A stretch of DNA of 5,224 nt from JBBQBQ01 sp038317685 (GCA_038317685.1 JBBQBQ010000236.1:1-5224); one strand, 5' to 3'. Shown: positions 1 through 3,918, numbered from the stretch's first letter. Notes: generated by a model from the letters alone, not told the origin. A program made the numbers and translations.

Positions 1-13
1 CCTTGAGCTTCAT
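1..13 (-). CDS. 5' end of an unidentified gene (partial)
   Basis: Only the start codon and three further complete codons (Met-Lys-Leu-Lys) lie inside the window; the gene continues leftwards out of it. It is called because the start is very well marked: on the minus strand a perfect AGGAGG (25-20) sits six bases before the ATG at 13, and an extended -10 promoter lies about 38 bases further upstream. Nothing can be said about the product. The gene lies downstream of the DUF3309 gene on the same strand, but the roughly 240-base gap with its own promoter and a hairpin suggests a separate transcription unit. Confidence 0.6.
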
Positions 14-50
14 CGGTATCCTCCTGAGTATTATTTGGCGTCGTAACCTA

Positions 51-59
51 ATAATATCA
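51..59 (-). promoter_or_regulatory. Extended -10 promoter for the left-edge gene
   Basis: On the minus strand the sequence reads TGA-TATTAT, an extended -10 element (TG one base before a -10 with five of six consensus bases). No good -35 is visible at 16-18 bases, which fits an extended -10 promoter. Transcription would start near 44, giving a leader of about 31 bases that contains the AGGAGG ribosome binding site of the gene starting at 13. This is inferred from sequence only. Confidence 0.45.
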
Positions 60-95
60 TGGAGTTGCCTTTGAAGCTCGACTTTTATGCCGATG

Positions 96-121
96 ATTCA
101 GAAATATTCGAATTCCTGAAT
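96..121. promoter_or_regulatory. Possible operator dyad upstream of the left-edge gene
   Basis: ATTCAG (96-101) and CTGAAT (116-121) form a perfect inverted repeat, with the palindrome ATTCGAAT (106-113) between them. It lies about 55-75 bases upstream of the predicted start of transcription of the left-edge gene, a position compatible with an activator or repressor site. The AT-rich dyad stands out from its surroundings, but no regulator is recognised. Confidence 0.25.
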
Positions 122-151
122 AGGCTTTTGCAAGAGGCTCAGTTTATACCG

Positions 152-182
152 CCCTGCTCACTCCTGATCGGACCGAGCAGGG
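152..182. terminator. Strong hairpin between the DUF3309 gene and the left-edge gene
   Basis: CCCTGCTC (152-159) and GAGCAGGG (175-182) are perfect 8-bp complementary arms; within the 15-base loop TCC and GGA can extend the stem beyond a small internal loop. It lies about 70 bases after the stop codon of the DUF3309 gene in the direction of its transcription. No U-run follows on either strand, so it is not a classical intrinsic terminator. It may be a processing or 3'-protecting structure, or an attenuating hairpin. The structure is certain in sequence; the role is inferred. Confidence 0.4.
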
Positions 183-251
183 TCCTGATTTGCAGCAACG
201 GCATGACTATTCACCGCCCATCTTGGGTAAACGTTCGGCTGGCTCTGCCCC

Positions 252-407
252 TTAAATCCTGCCAAACACCAGCAGCAGGAAGAGGATCAGCAGAATCAAG
301 CCAAGCCCGCCACTCGGCAGGTAGCCCCACTGGCGACTGTGGGGCCAGGTGGGCAGTGCACCGATCAGCAGCAACACGATGACCACGATCAAAATTGTTC
401 CCAACAT
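252..407 (-). CDS. DUF3309 family small hydrophobic membrane protein
   Basis: This 51-residue protein begins MLGTILIVVIVLLLIGALPT and continues with WPHSRQWGYLPSGGLGLILL before a hydrophobic end closing in Gly-Arg-Ile. Two hydrophobic stretches (about residues 3-18 and 35-48) flank the conserved core Gly-Ala-Leu-Pro-Thr-Trp-Pro-His-Ser, Trp-Gly-Tyr and Pro-Ser-Gly-Gly. That pattern and length are those of DUF3309, a family of unknown function of about 50 residues that presumably inserts in the inner membrane as a hairpin. The start at 407 is supported by AAGGAG (419-414) with a six-base spacer. The gene appears monocistronic and has a consensus sigma-54 promoter. Membership is recognised from the motif; the function is not known. 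Confidence 0.88.
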   Translation of the reverse strand: MLGTILIVVIVLLLIGALPTWPHSRQWGYLPSGGLGLILLILFLLLVFGRI

Positions 408-446
408 GGCTGTCTCCTTAAATAGGTGTTCTCAATAAACTTAATC

Positions 447-461
447 GCAACGAATGTGCCA
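447..461 (-). promoter_or_regulatory. Sigma-54 (-24/-12) promoter of the DUF3309 gene
   Basis: On the minus strand TGGCAC (461-456), five bases and TTGC (450-447) give the invariant GG and GC with exactly ten bases between them, matching the RpoN consensus TGGCAC-N5-TTGC. Transcription would begin near 435, leaving a leader of about 28 bases with the AAGGAG site. A sigma-70 reading of the same DNA (TTGGCA, 17 bases, TTTATT at 462-434) is possible but weaker at its -10. Sigma-54 promoters need a bacterial enhancer-binding protein, whose site is expected about 80-200 bp upstream; see the dyad at 535-560. Confidence 0.7.
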
Positions 462-534
462 ACCAAGACCTGCCGGGGGGGGTGGGTGCAAGCGCGTGAT
501 GTGATAGGAGAAAAGGAAGAAGAAGCGGGTGGGG

Positions 535-560
535 GGACTGGGCATCGGGACGCTCAGTCC
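535..560. promoter_or_regulatory. Dyad, candidate enhancer site for the sigma-54 promoter
   Basis: GGACTGGGC (535-543) and GCTCAGTCC (552-560) are nine-base inverted arms with a single mismatch (G-U as RNA) around an eight-base centre. The dyad lies about 100-125 bp upstream of the predicted sigma-54 transcription start near 435, the usual distance for an enhancer-binding protein. No T-run follows on either strand, so a terminator is less likely. The regulator is unknown. It could also be a hairpin left by a mobile element. Confidence 0.4.
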
Positions 561-573
561 GTCACATATGAAA

Positions 574-595
574 ATCCTGTCAAATAAGACGGGAT
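574..595. repeat. Second inverted repeat upstream of the DUF3309 gene
   Basis: ATCCTGTC (574-581) and GACGGGAT (588-595) are eight-base inverted arms with one mismatch around six AT-rich bases. As + strand RNA the mismatch becomes a G-U pair. On the minus strand the arm is followed by TTTT, so it could end transcription arriving from the right, or be a further regulator site near -140 to -160 of the DUF3309 promoter. The role is unresolved. Confidence 0.3.
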
Positions 596-619
596 GTTAT
601 GAGGGGCCGGAATGAGTTC

Positions 620-715
620 TCTTCACTTTTGCGGACACACCGTCGACCCTGACGAGAACCGGAGCTGTGTCCATGAACAGTCATCGGAACTACGATCCGG
701 ACTTCAAACGAGGAC
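620..715 (+). pseudogene. Remnant of an IS3-type element (left end and first codons of orfA)
   Basis: A start at 673 opens MNSHRNYDPDFKRG, closely resembling the beginning of IS3-family OrfA proteins (an R-x-Y-D-P-E-F-K-R-E-A-V type start leading into a helix-turn-helix). After about codon 14 the similarity ends and the frame continues into unrelated, palindrome-rich DNA up to a stop at 838-840. Upstream, 627-644 contains ACTTTTGCGGACAC, which resembles the terminal sequences of such elements. No right end, orfB or DDE domain is found, so this is a broken scar, not an active element. Recognition rests on a short motif, hence the modest confidence. Confidence 0.4.
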
Positions 716-759
716 CGCAACCTTCATATTCAACGGCATGGTTACGTTTTCCTGTGAAT

Positions 760-798
760 TATAGCCTCATTTTTGACCCCAAAAATCGGCTTATAAGG
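760..798. repeat. Palindromic element, copy A
   Basis: ATTTTTG (769-775), ACCC and CAAAAAT (780-786) form perfect seven-base arms. The symmetry extends outward through GCC/GGC and TATA/TATA to about 38 bases in total. The same core (18 identical bases) and similar flanks recur at 2449-2488. Because the element is nearly symmetric, the two copies align in both direct and inverted orientation. It could be a protein-binding or recombination site, or an insertion-sequence end (IS21-type ends carry comparable GGCCGA/TTTGACCCC strings). No family is assigned. Confidence 0.5.
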
Positions 799-808
799 CA
801 ATGTTCGA

Positions 809-831
809 GGGTAAAAACCAAGTTTTTATCC
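809..831. repeat. Hairpin next to palindromic element A
   Basis: GGGTAAAAAC (809-818) and GTTTTTATCC (822-831) are ten-base inverted arms with one mismatch around a three-base loop. On the + strand the hairpin is followed by ATGATTTAAG, on the minus strand by TCGAACATTG, so there is no terminator T-run. It is one of several palindromes packed between the IS3-like scar and the DUF2442 gene. No gene is supported from 841 to 1089; the only other structure seen there is a small hairpin at 937-952. Confidence 0.35.
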
Positions 832-936
832 ATGATTTAAGCCACTTGTCTTGGTCCGACCCCGAGCGCGACGCCTCCTTGCTCGACAATTGCGCGCCTT
901 GCAGGTGACGCTTTTTGCTTAGCCATCTCATCATTG

Positions 937-952
937 GCTTTCTTGCGAAAGC
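937..952 (-). repeat. Small GCAA-tetraloop hairpin
   Basis: On the minus strand GCTTTC-GCAA-GAAAGC is a perfect six-base-pair stem closed by a GNRA tetraloop. It lies about 140 bases after the DUF2442 stop codon in the direction of transcription. No T-run follows, so it is not an intrinsic terminator, but it could be part of the 3' end of the DUF4160-DUF2442 transcript or of an unrecognised RNA. It may also be chance. Confidence 0.25.
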
Positions 953-1089
953 ATCAACTAAGGGGCAGAAGGATCGCGACCCCGTTGAACACCCTCGTCC
1001 ACCCCTCCCTCCATCAGGTTGGGCAGCACCAGGCAAAGGCCGCCGGGTCGCGAAATCCAGCCTCCCATATACCAACAGGGTTCTGCCCT

Positions 1090-1353
1090 TCAAATAACCG
1101 CCTGCCGATCCTGGAAGGTTGGCTGGTGCTGGACGCCGAGCAGGCCGTCGATGGAGAGATCTTCGTCGATGGCAGGCCAGTGGATGCCGTAGCCAGAAGG
1201 GGAGATTTCGAAGTTTTCTCGGGCGGAGGCGGAGGCGCCAAGGAGCGCGGGAGAGATCCCCGCCAAGGGGAAACGATAGTCCTTGCCGTCGATCTTCAAC
1301 AAGAGAGTGTCCCCCGCAAACGCGACATTCTGGACCTCGTGGATTTTCATCAT
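1090..1353 (-). CDS. DUF2442 domain protein (putative antitoxin-like partner)
   Basis: This 87-residue protein carries the hallmark end of DUF2442: Phe-Glu-Ile-Ser-Pro (48-52), Gly-Tyr-Gly-Ile-His-Trp-Pro (54-60) and Asp-Glu-Asp-Leu-Ser-Ile-Asp-Gly-Leu (63-71), after an N-terminal beta-rich stretch (Leu-Leu-Leu-Lys-Ile-Asp-Gly-Lys). The length is usual for the family. The start at 1353 is preferred over the adjacent Met at 1350: its ATG overlaps the stop of the DUF4160 gene (ATGA), and GGGAGG (1366-1361) lies seven bases upstream. DUF2442 is commonly encoded next to DUF4160, and the pair is often annotated as a toxin-antitoxin-like module. The molecular activity is not established, and which partner would be the antitoxin is inferred. 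Confidence 0.88.
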   Translation of the reverse strand: MMKIHEVQNVAFAGDTLLLKIDGKDYRFPLAGISPALLGASASARENFEISPSGYGIHWPAIDEDLSIDGLLGVQHQPTFQDRQAVI

Positions 1354-1607
1354 CGCCCTGCCTCCCGCCGGAACCGCTCCCACTCGTTTTCGATGAATTC
1401 GAAATACTCAAAAATGATCTTTTTGACCTCGCGCCGGTCGCCGGCCCCCATATTGTAGCAATGAGCCTCTTCCACTGCAAAATTTTCCCTGTCAAGCCAG
1501 TATTTGGCCTCTCGCTCCCCCTTGCGGCAATGGATATGAATTGGCTCGTTTCCCTCGTTGGAGTAAAAGAAAAAGCGCCAGCCCATCACGAACAGAATCG
1601 TCGGCAT
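1350..1607 (-). CDS. DUF4160 domain protein (first gene of the DUF4160-DUF2442 pair)
   Basis: This is an 85-residue protein. Its first half is a clear DUF4160 signature: Met-Pro-Thr-Ile at the start, then Arg-Phe-Phe-Phe-Tyr-Ser-Asn-Glu-Gly-Asn-Glu-Pro (11-22), His-Ile-His (24-26) and Lys-Gly-Glu with Ala-Lys-Tyr-Trp-Leu (29-38). The second half is a charged helix (Lys-Lys-Ile-Ile-Phe-Glu-Tyr). The two histidines are conserved in the family and could bind metal or act in catalysis, but no reaction is known. The start at 1607 has AGGAGG (1621-1616) with an eight-base spacer. The gene overlaps the DUF2442 gene by four bases, so the two are surely co-translated. It stands among insertion-element and repeat debris, as mobile toxin-antitoxin-like modules often do. 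Confidence 0.9.
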   Translation of the reverse strand: MPTILFVMGWRFFFYSNEGNEPIHIHCRKGEREAKYWLDRENFAVEEAHCYNMGAGDRREVKKIIFEYFEFIENEWERFRREAGR

Positions 1608-1733
1608 GGTTTCCCCCTCCTGAAATTGGATTCAATCGGCAAAGCTTGGCCTGACGGCCTGGGTTCGTGGCAACTGAGGACACTGCCCCTATTAATTGCG
1701 AAACTCCCACATCCACATTCACGCAAACGCAAA
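1608..1733. other. Leader region of the DUF4160-DUF2442 operon
   Basis: No gene is supported here. On the minus strand it ends in the AGGAGG ribosome binding site of the DUF4160 gene. No convincing -35/-10 pair or -24/-12 element was found. GAGGACACTGCCCC followed by TATTAATTG (1676-1698) resembles short palindromic sequences that flank REP-associated tyrosine transposase genes in related genomes, which would make it a mobile-element scar. This is recalled by eye and weak. Confidence 0.25.
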
Positions 1734-1771
1734 ACGCCGCCAGTCGGCTCCTCGGCTGACAACGGCGGCGT
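1734..1771. terminator. GC-rich hairpin terminator, copy 1
   Basis: ACGCCGCC (1734-1741) and GGCGGCGT (1764-1771) are perfect eight-base arms, with GTCGGC and GCTGAC able to pair further inside around TCCTCG. On the minus strand the stem runs into GTTTTGCGTTTG, on the + strand into AATTTT. It therefore looks like a bidirectional intrinsic terminator, better on the minus strand. It would insulate the small gene and radical SAM fragment from the DUF4160-DUF2442 operon. Its counterpart in the second copy of the unit has one arm mismatch. Confidence 0.6.
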
Positions 1772-1959
1772 AATTTTCGGTATGGCGTCCGGTCTTCATC
1801 GTCCTTCCCTCCGCGACGACGACCACCGGCCATCTGTCGTGACCTCCCTTCTACTCCCTCCCCGGCGCCCCTGTCAATCGCTTAATGGCCTCTTATCGAG
1901 CATCAACCACCGGAAATTCCAGATATTTTCCCAAGACGCCGCGCCCCCCGACTGACCCC

Positions 1960-1988
1960 TTGCTTTTTCACTCCGACCGGCGTATTTT
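1960..1988 (+). promoter_or_regulatory. Promoter of the 42-aa protein gene, copy 1
   Basis: TTGCTT (1960-1965), 17 bases and TATTTT (1983-1988) form a reasonable sigma-70 promoter. Only eight bases separate the -10 from the ATG at 1997, so transcription would start at or next to the start codon and the mRNA would be leaderless. This agrees with the absence of a ribosome binding site. The arrangement is retained in the second copy (2720-2748). Confidence 0.5.
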
Positions 1989-1996
1989 ACGCCCCC

Positions 1997-2125
1997 ATGA
2001 ACCGTCTTCTGATCCTCTTCATCGGTCTCGCCTGGGCCTCGCTCCTCCTCGTCTCCTGGGGCGGCAACAGCGAGGCGCAGTTCGTCCCCGACGCCGACGT
2101 GGCTACCGCCATTCGTCCCTCCTGA
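1997..2125 (+). CDS. Small single-span membrane protein of 42 residues, copy 1
   Basis: The protein begins MNRLLILFIGLAWASLLLVS and continues with Trp-Gly-Gly-Asn-Ser-Glu-Ala-Gln. It has one hydrophobic segment (about residues 4-20) preceded by a single Arg, then a short polar tail of about 20 residues that would face the periplasm or be released if cleaved. A paralogue at 2758-2886 matches at 33 of 42 residues. Eleven codons differ only synonymously, six of them within residues 13-28, where no residue changes. That pattern indicates a translated, selected gene rather than a chance frame. No ribosome binding site is seen; the nearby promoter suggests a leaderless mRNA. It converges on the radical SAM fragment 29 bases away. 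No family is recognised and the function is unknown. Confidence 0.65.
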   Translation: MNRLLILFIGLAWASLLLVSWGGNSEAQFVPDADVATAIRPS

Positions 2126-2160
2126 CCCTCCTGACCCTCCGCACCGCTCACCGCTCACCG
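2121..2160. repeat. Short tandem repeats between the small gene and the radical SAM fragment
   Basis: CCTGACCCT occurs twice (2121-2129, 2130-2138), followed by two units of CACCGCT plus a partial third (2142-2160). They cover the stop codons of both the small gene (2123-2125) and the radical SAM fragment (2155-2157). The altered, shorter C-terminus of the fragment compared with the intact protein arises in this repeat. The second copy of the unit has unrelated repeats at the same place. Confidence 0.6.
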
Positions 2161-2403
2161 ATACCGACACCGCGCCCCCTGCCGCGTCTGTCGCCGCTCC
2201 AGCTCCCCATCGATGGCGTTGAGAACTTCCCACTTGTTGAGGGACCACAGGGGGGCGAGGAGCAAATCCCGGGGGCCGTCGCCGGTGAGGCGCTGGATCA
2301 GGGTCTCGGGGTGGAGCCGTTCGATGGCATCGGCGGCCAGCGCCACGTACTCCGCCTGGTCCAGGCCCACCCACCGTTGGCCGGGGTCGGACCTGGTTAA
2401 CTA
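2155..2403 (-). pseudogene. 3' fragment of a radical SAM (TIGR01212) gene, copy 1
   Basis: This frame encodes the last quarter of the radical SAM protein encoded at 2971-3918, matching roughly its residues 238-301. From Glu-Arg-Leu-His-Pro-Glu-Thr-Leu to Gln-Thr-Arg-Gln-Gly-Ala, 50 residues are identical, then the fragment ends early with Arg-Cys-Arg-Tyr-Arg. Upstream, homology fades near 2370-2395 and an in-frame stop lies at 2401-2403. The SAM-binding core and the cysteines are absent, so it cannot be an active enzyme. The 50 identical codons contain 16 silent changes and no replacement. A GTG at 2370 could in principle start a 71-residue peptide, but no ribosome binding site supports it. 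I call it a remnant of a once functional, diverged copy. Confidence 0.85.
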
Positions 2404-2505
2404 TCCGATTTTATAAATATAAGGCCTCGAAAAAGGCCTGCTATTTGACCTATGGGCCGATTTTTGACCCCAAAAATGGGGCCATAATCCCCTTCGGCTT
2501 CCCTC
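2404..2505. other. Junction between the two duplicated units
   Basis: No gene is supported here. The stretch holds an AT-rich run (2407-2421), a small hairpin of two AGGCCT arms (2422-2427 and 2434-2439, loop CGAAAA) and the palindromic element B (2449-2488). On the minus strand the AGGCCT hairpin is followed by a T/A-rich run, so it might end transcription coming from the right. This unrelated DNA marks where the homologous units were joined. Confidence 0.4.
2449..2488. repeat. Palindromic element, copy B
   Basis: ATTTTTG (2460-2466), ACCC and CAAAAAT (2471-2477) repeat exactly the core of the element at 769-786. The flanks GGGCCG and GGGGCCATAAT resemble the reverse complement of the flanks of that copy (AAGCCG and GAGGCTATAAT). 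The two elements bracket about 1.66 kb that contains the DUF4160-DUF2442 pair and copy 1 of the duplicated unit. The function is unknown. Confidence 0.5.
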
Positions 2506-2513
2506 AACGCAAA

Positions 2514-2548
2514 ACGCCCCCGATCAGCTCCTCGGCTGACGGCGGCGT
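2514..2548. terminator. GC-rich hairpin terminator, copy 2
   Basis: ACGCCCCC (2514-2521) and GGCGGCGT (2541-2548) pair with one mismatch, and TCAGC (2524-2528) pairs with GCTGA (2535-2539) around the loop TCCTCG. On the minus strand the stem is followed by GTTTTGCGTT. It corresponds to the hairpin at 1734-1771; the inner stem is better here and the outer stem worse. It probably stops read-through on the minus strand from the radical SAM gene. Confidence 0.5.
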
Positions 2549-2719
2549 CCGGTCTTCATCGTCTTTCCCTCCGCGAAGACGACCCCCGGCCATCTGTGGT
2601 GACCTCTTTTCTCCTCCCTCCCCGGCACCCCTGTCAACGGCTTAAGAGTTCCTCATCTCACATCAACCCCCCGAAGTTCCAGATGATTTACCAAGCCGCC
2701 GCGCCCCCCGACTCACCCC

Positions 2720-2748
2720 TTGCTTTTCCCCTCCGAGGAGCGTACCTT
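2720..2748 (+). promoter_or_regulatory. Promoter of the 42-aa protein gene, copy 2
   Basis: TTGCTT (2720-2725), 17 bases and TACCTT (2743-2748) keep the geometry of the copy-1 promoter, although the -10 is weaker. Nine bases separate it from the ATG at 2758, again predicting a leaderless mRNA. A GAGGAG at 2735-2740 is 17 bases from the ATG, too far to act as a ribosome binding site. Confidence 0.4.
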
Positions 2749-2757
2749 ACCCCCGCC

Positions 2758-2886
2758 ATGACCCGCCTTCTGATCCTCCTTATCGGTCTCGTCTGGGCCT
2801 CCCTCCTCCTGGTCTCGTGGGGCGGCAACAGCGAAGCTCAACTGGTCCCCGCCGACGGCGAGGCCACGGCCATCCATCCTTCCTGA
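2758..2886 (+). CDS. Small single-span membrane protein of 42 residues, copy 2
   Basis: The protein starts MTRLLILLIGLVWASLLLVS and continues Trp-Gly-Gly-Asn-Ser-Glu-Ala-Gln, followed by a short acidic tail ending Ile-His-Pro-Ser. It has one hydrophobic segment (residues 4-20), probably a membrane anchor or an uncleaved signal. It differs from its copy-1 paralogue at nine residues, mostly in the tail (32-35), whereas residues 13-28 are identical despite six silent changes. The frame is open upstream to an ATG at 2596, but that extension is low-complexity, rich in Pro and Ser, and not conserved in frame in copy 1, so the start at 2758 is preferred. It converges on the radical SAM gene. Its function is unknown. 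Confidence 0.65.
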   Translation: MTRLLILLIGLVWASLLLVSWGGNSEAQLVPADGEATAIHPS

Positions 2887-2895
2887 CCCAACCCC

Positions 2896-2991
2896 TTTGA
2901 ATCGTTATTAAACCCTGTTGAATCGTTATTAAACCCGTTGAACCGTTGAATTGTTCAACCCTTCAACCCTTCAACCCATCAACGATTCAAC
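2896..2991. repeat. Tandem and inverted TTGAA/TTCAA repeats at the end of the radical SAM gene
   Basis: A 19-base unit starting TTGAATCGTTATTAAACCC occurs twice exactly (2897-2915 and 2918-2936). It is followed by GTTGAA-TTG-TTCAAC (2945-2959, a small hairpin) and three units of TTCAACCC (2954-2977). GTTGAATCGTT (2917-2927) is exactly inverted at 2981-2991 (AACGATTCAAC), allowing a larger stem of 11 base pairs. The repeats run into the radical SAM reading frame and encode its last residues (Val-Glu-Ser-Leu-Met-Gly). Such TTGAAC-type repeats are common between genes in Geobacter-like genomes and may help end transcription of the convergent genes. Confidence 0.75.
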
Positions 2992-3918
2992 AGTTCTCTC
3001 CAACCACCGACACCCCGCCCCCTGCCGCGTCTGACGCCGTTCCAGCTCGCCATCGATGGCATTCAGCACCTCCCACTTGTTGAGAGACCACAGAGGCGCC
3101 AGCAGCAGATCCCGGGGGCCGTCGCCGGTCAGACGCTGGATCAGAGTCTCGGGGTGGAGCCGTTCGAGGACGTCGGCGGCGAGCTGCACGTATGCCTCCT
3201 GCTTCAGGATCGCCACCTCCCCGGCCTCGTACAGATCCCCCAGGGGGGTGCCGCGCAGGACGTGGAGGAGGTGGAGCTTGACGCCGTCGACCTTGAGGCG
3301 GGCCAGCTCGTCGGCGGTGGCGAGCATCTCGTCCCGCCCCTCCCCCGGCAGGCCGAGGATGACGTGGACGCAGACCCGCAGCCCGGCGGCCTTGGCCGCG
3401 GCGTACCCTTCCAGAAAGGCGGCGTAGTCGTGGCCCCGCCGCAAAAAGGACAGGGTGCGGTCGTGGCAGCTCTGCAGACCGAGTTCAAGCCAGAAGTAGG
3501 TTTGCCGGTGGAGTTCGGAGAGGAGCTCGAGGATCGGCGGCGGCAGGCAGTCGGGGCGGGTGCCGACGGCGAGGCCGATGACCCCCTTTACCGCCAGCGC
3601 CTCCCGGTAAAGGGCCGCCAGCTGCTGCGGGGGGGCGAAGGTATTGGAGAAGGGCTGAAAATAGGCGATGAAGCGGCCGGCCTTGTATTTGCGAACCATG
3701 ACCTCCTTCCCCGCTTCGAGCTGGTCGGCAACCGACAGGGCCCGTTCGATGCCGACCGCTCCGGAGCCGCCGGGATCGCAGAACAGGCACCCCGGCAGGC
3801 TGCGGCTGCCGCCCCGGTTGGGGCAGCTAAAGCCGGCGTCGACGGAGATCTTGTGGACCCGGACCCCGAAGCGCTCCTTGAGGTGGGCTGAAAACAGGCG
3901 GTAGCGTTTGGCGTCCAT
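2971..3918 (-). CDS. TIGR01212 family radical SAM protein (YhcC/YtqA type)
   Basis: This 315-residue protein fits the usual length of the family. It begins Met-Asp-Ala-Lys-Arg-Tyr-Arg, followed by Lys-Ile-Ser-Val-Asp-Ala-Gly-Phe-Ser-Cys-Pro-Asn-Arg (24-35). Cys32, Cys44 and Cys47 (C-x11-C-x2-C) should hold the SAM-binding 4Fe-4S cluster. Later come Glu-Leu-Gly-Leu-Gln-Ser, Val-Ile-Leu-Gly-Leu-Pro-Gly-Glu and Ile-Gln-Arg-Leu-Thr-Gly-Asp-Gly-Pro, typical of Elp3/MiaB-like radical SAM enzymes of this type. The Bacillus relative YtqA has been proposed to act in wobble-uridine modification of tRNA (MnmL); E. coli YhcC has no settled role, so the substrate here is open. The frame runs up to 4056, but the extension lacks family similarity, so 3918 is chosen even though its ribosome binding site is poor. 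The gene is divergent from the kinase gene. Confidence 0.9.
   Translation of the reverse strand: MDAKRYRLFSAHLKERFGVRVHKISVDAGFSCPNRGGSRSLPGCLFCDPGGSGAVGIERALSVADQLEAGKEVMVRKYKAGRFIAYFQPFSNTFAPPQQLAALYREALAVKGVIGLAVGTRPDCLPPPILELLSELHRQTYFWLELGLQSCHDRTLSFLRRGHDYAAFLEGYAAAKAAGLRVCVHVILGLPGEGRDEMLATADELARLKVDGVKLHLLHVLRGTPLGDLYEAGEVAILKQEAYVQLAADVLERLHPETLIQRLTGDGPRDLLLAPLWSLNKWEVLNAIDGELERRQTRQGAGCRWLERTVESLMG

Larger units (their letters stand above)
1726..2370. repeat. Duplicated unit, copy 1 (terminator - small gene - radical SAM 3' end)
   Basis: From AACGCAAAACGCC at 1726 to about 2370 the sequence aligns collinearly with 2506 to about 3210. Both copies contain a GC-rich hairpin, about 220 bases of related non-coding DNA, a 42-codon gene on + and, convergent to it, the 3' end of the radical SAM gene on -. 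Copies differ mostly by base substitutions, with a few small indels, for instance extra bases at 1772-1784 beside the hairpin. About 2370-2395 the homology fades, leaving the radical SAM gene truncated in this copy. Confidence 0.85.
2506..3210. repeat. Duplicated unit, copy 2 (with the intact radical SAM gene)
   Basis: This is the second copy of the unit described at 1726-2370, in the same orientation. It keeps the hairpin, the promoter-like elements, the 42-codon gene and the 3' part of the radical SAM gene, which here continues into a complete reading frame. An extra block of repeats (2896-2991) separates the two convergent stop codons. Roughly four of five non-coding positions look identical by eye; no alignment was run. 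Confidence 0.85.

Noticed and set aside
59..382. Open frame of 107 codons on + strand
   Set aside because: Its second half is antisense to the DUF3309 gene, it lacks a ribosome binding site, its residues show no family pattern, and it overlaps the promoter of the left-edge gene.
791..1495. Long minus-strand frame spanning the DUF2442 and DUF4160 genes, and its + strand counterparts (934-1458, 1119-1955)
   Set aside because: They overlap two genes with clear family motifs in other frames. A short minus-strand stretch (about 843-930) with MAKQKASPARRAIVEQ-like residues might be a protein remnant but matches nothing I recognise.
2541..2575. Short minus-strand leader-peptide-like frame ahead of the hairpin (Met-Lys-Thr-Gly-Arg)
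   Set aside because: The peptide after the first five residues is not conserved between the two copies, and no downstream gene exists for it to regulate.
3154..3891. 245-codon frame on + opposite the radical SAM gene
   Set aside because: It is a shadow of a gene with recognisable cysteine and SAM-binding motifs on the other strand.
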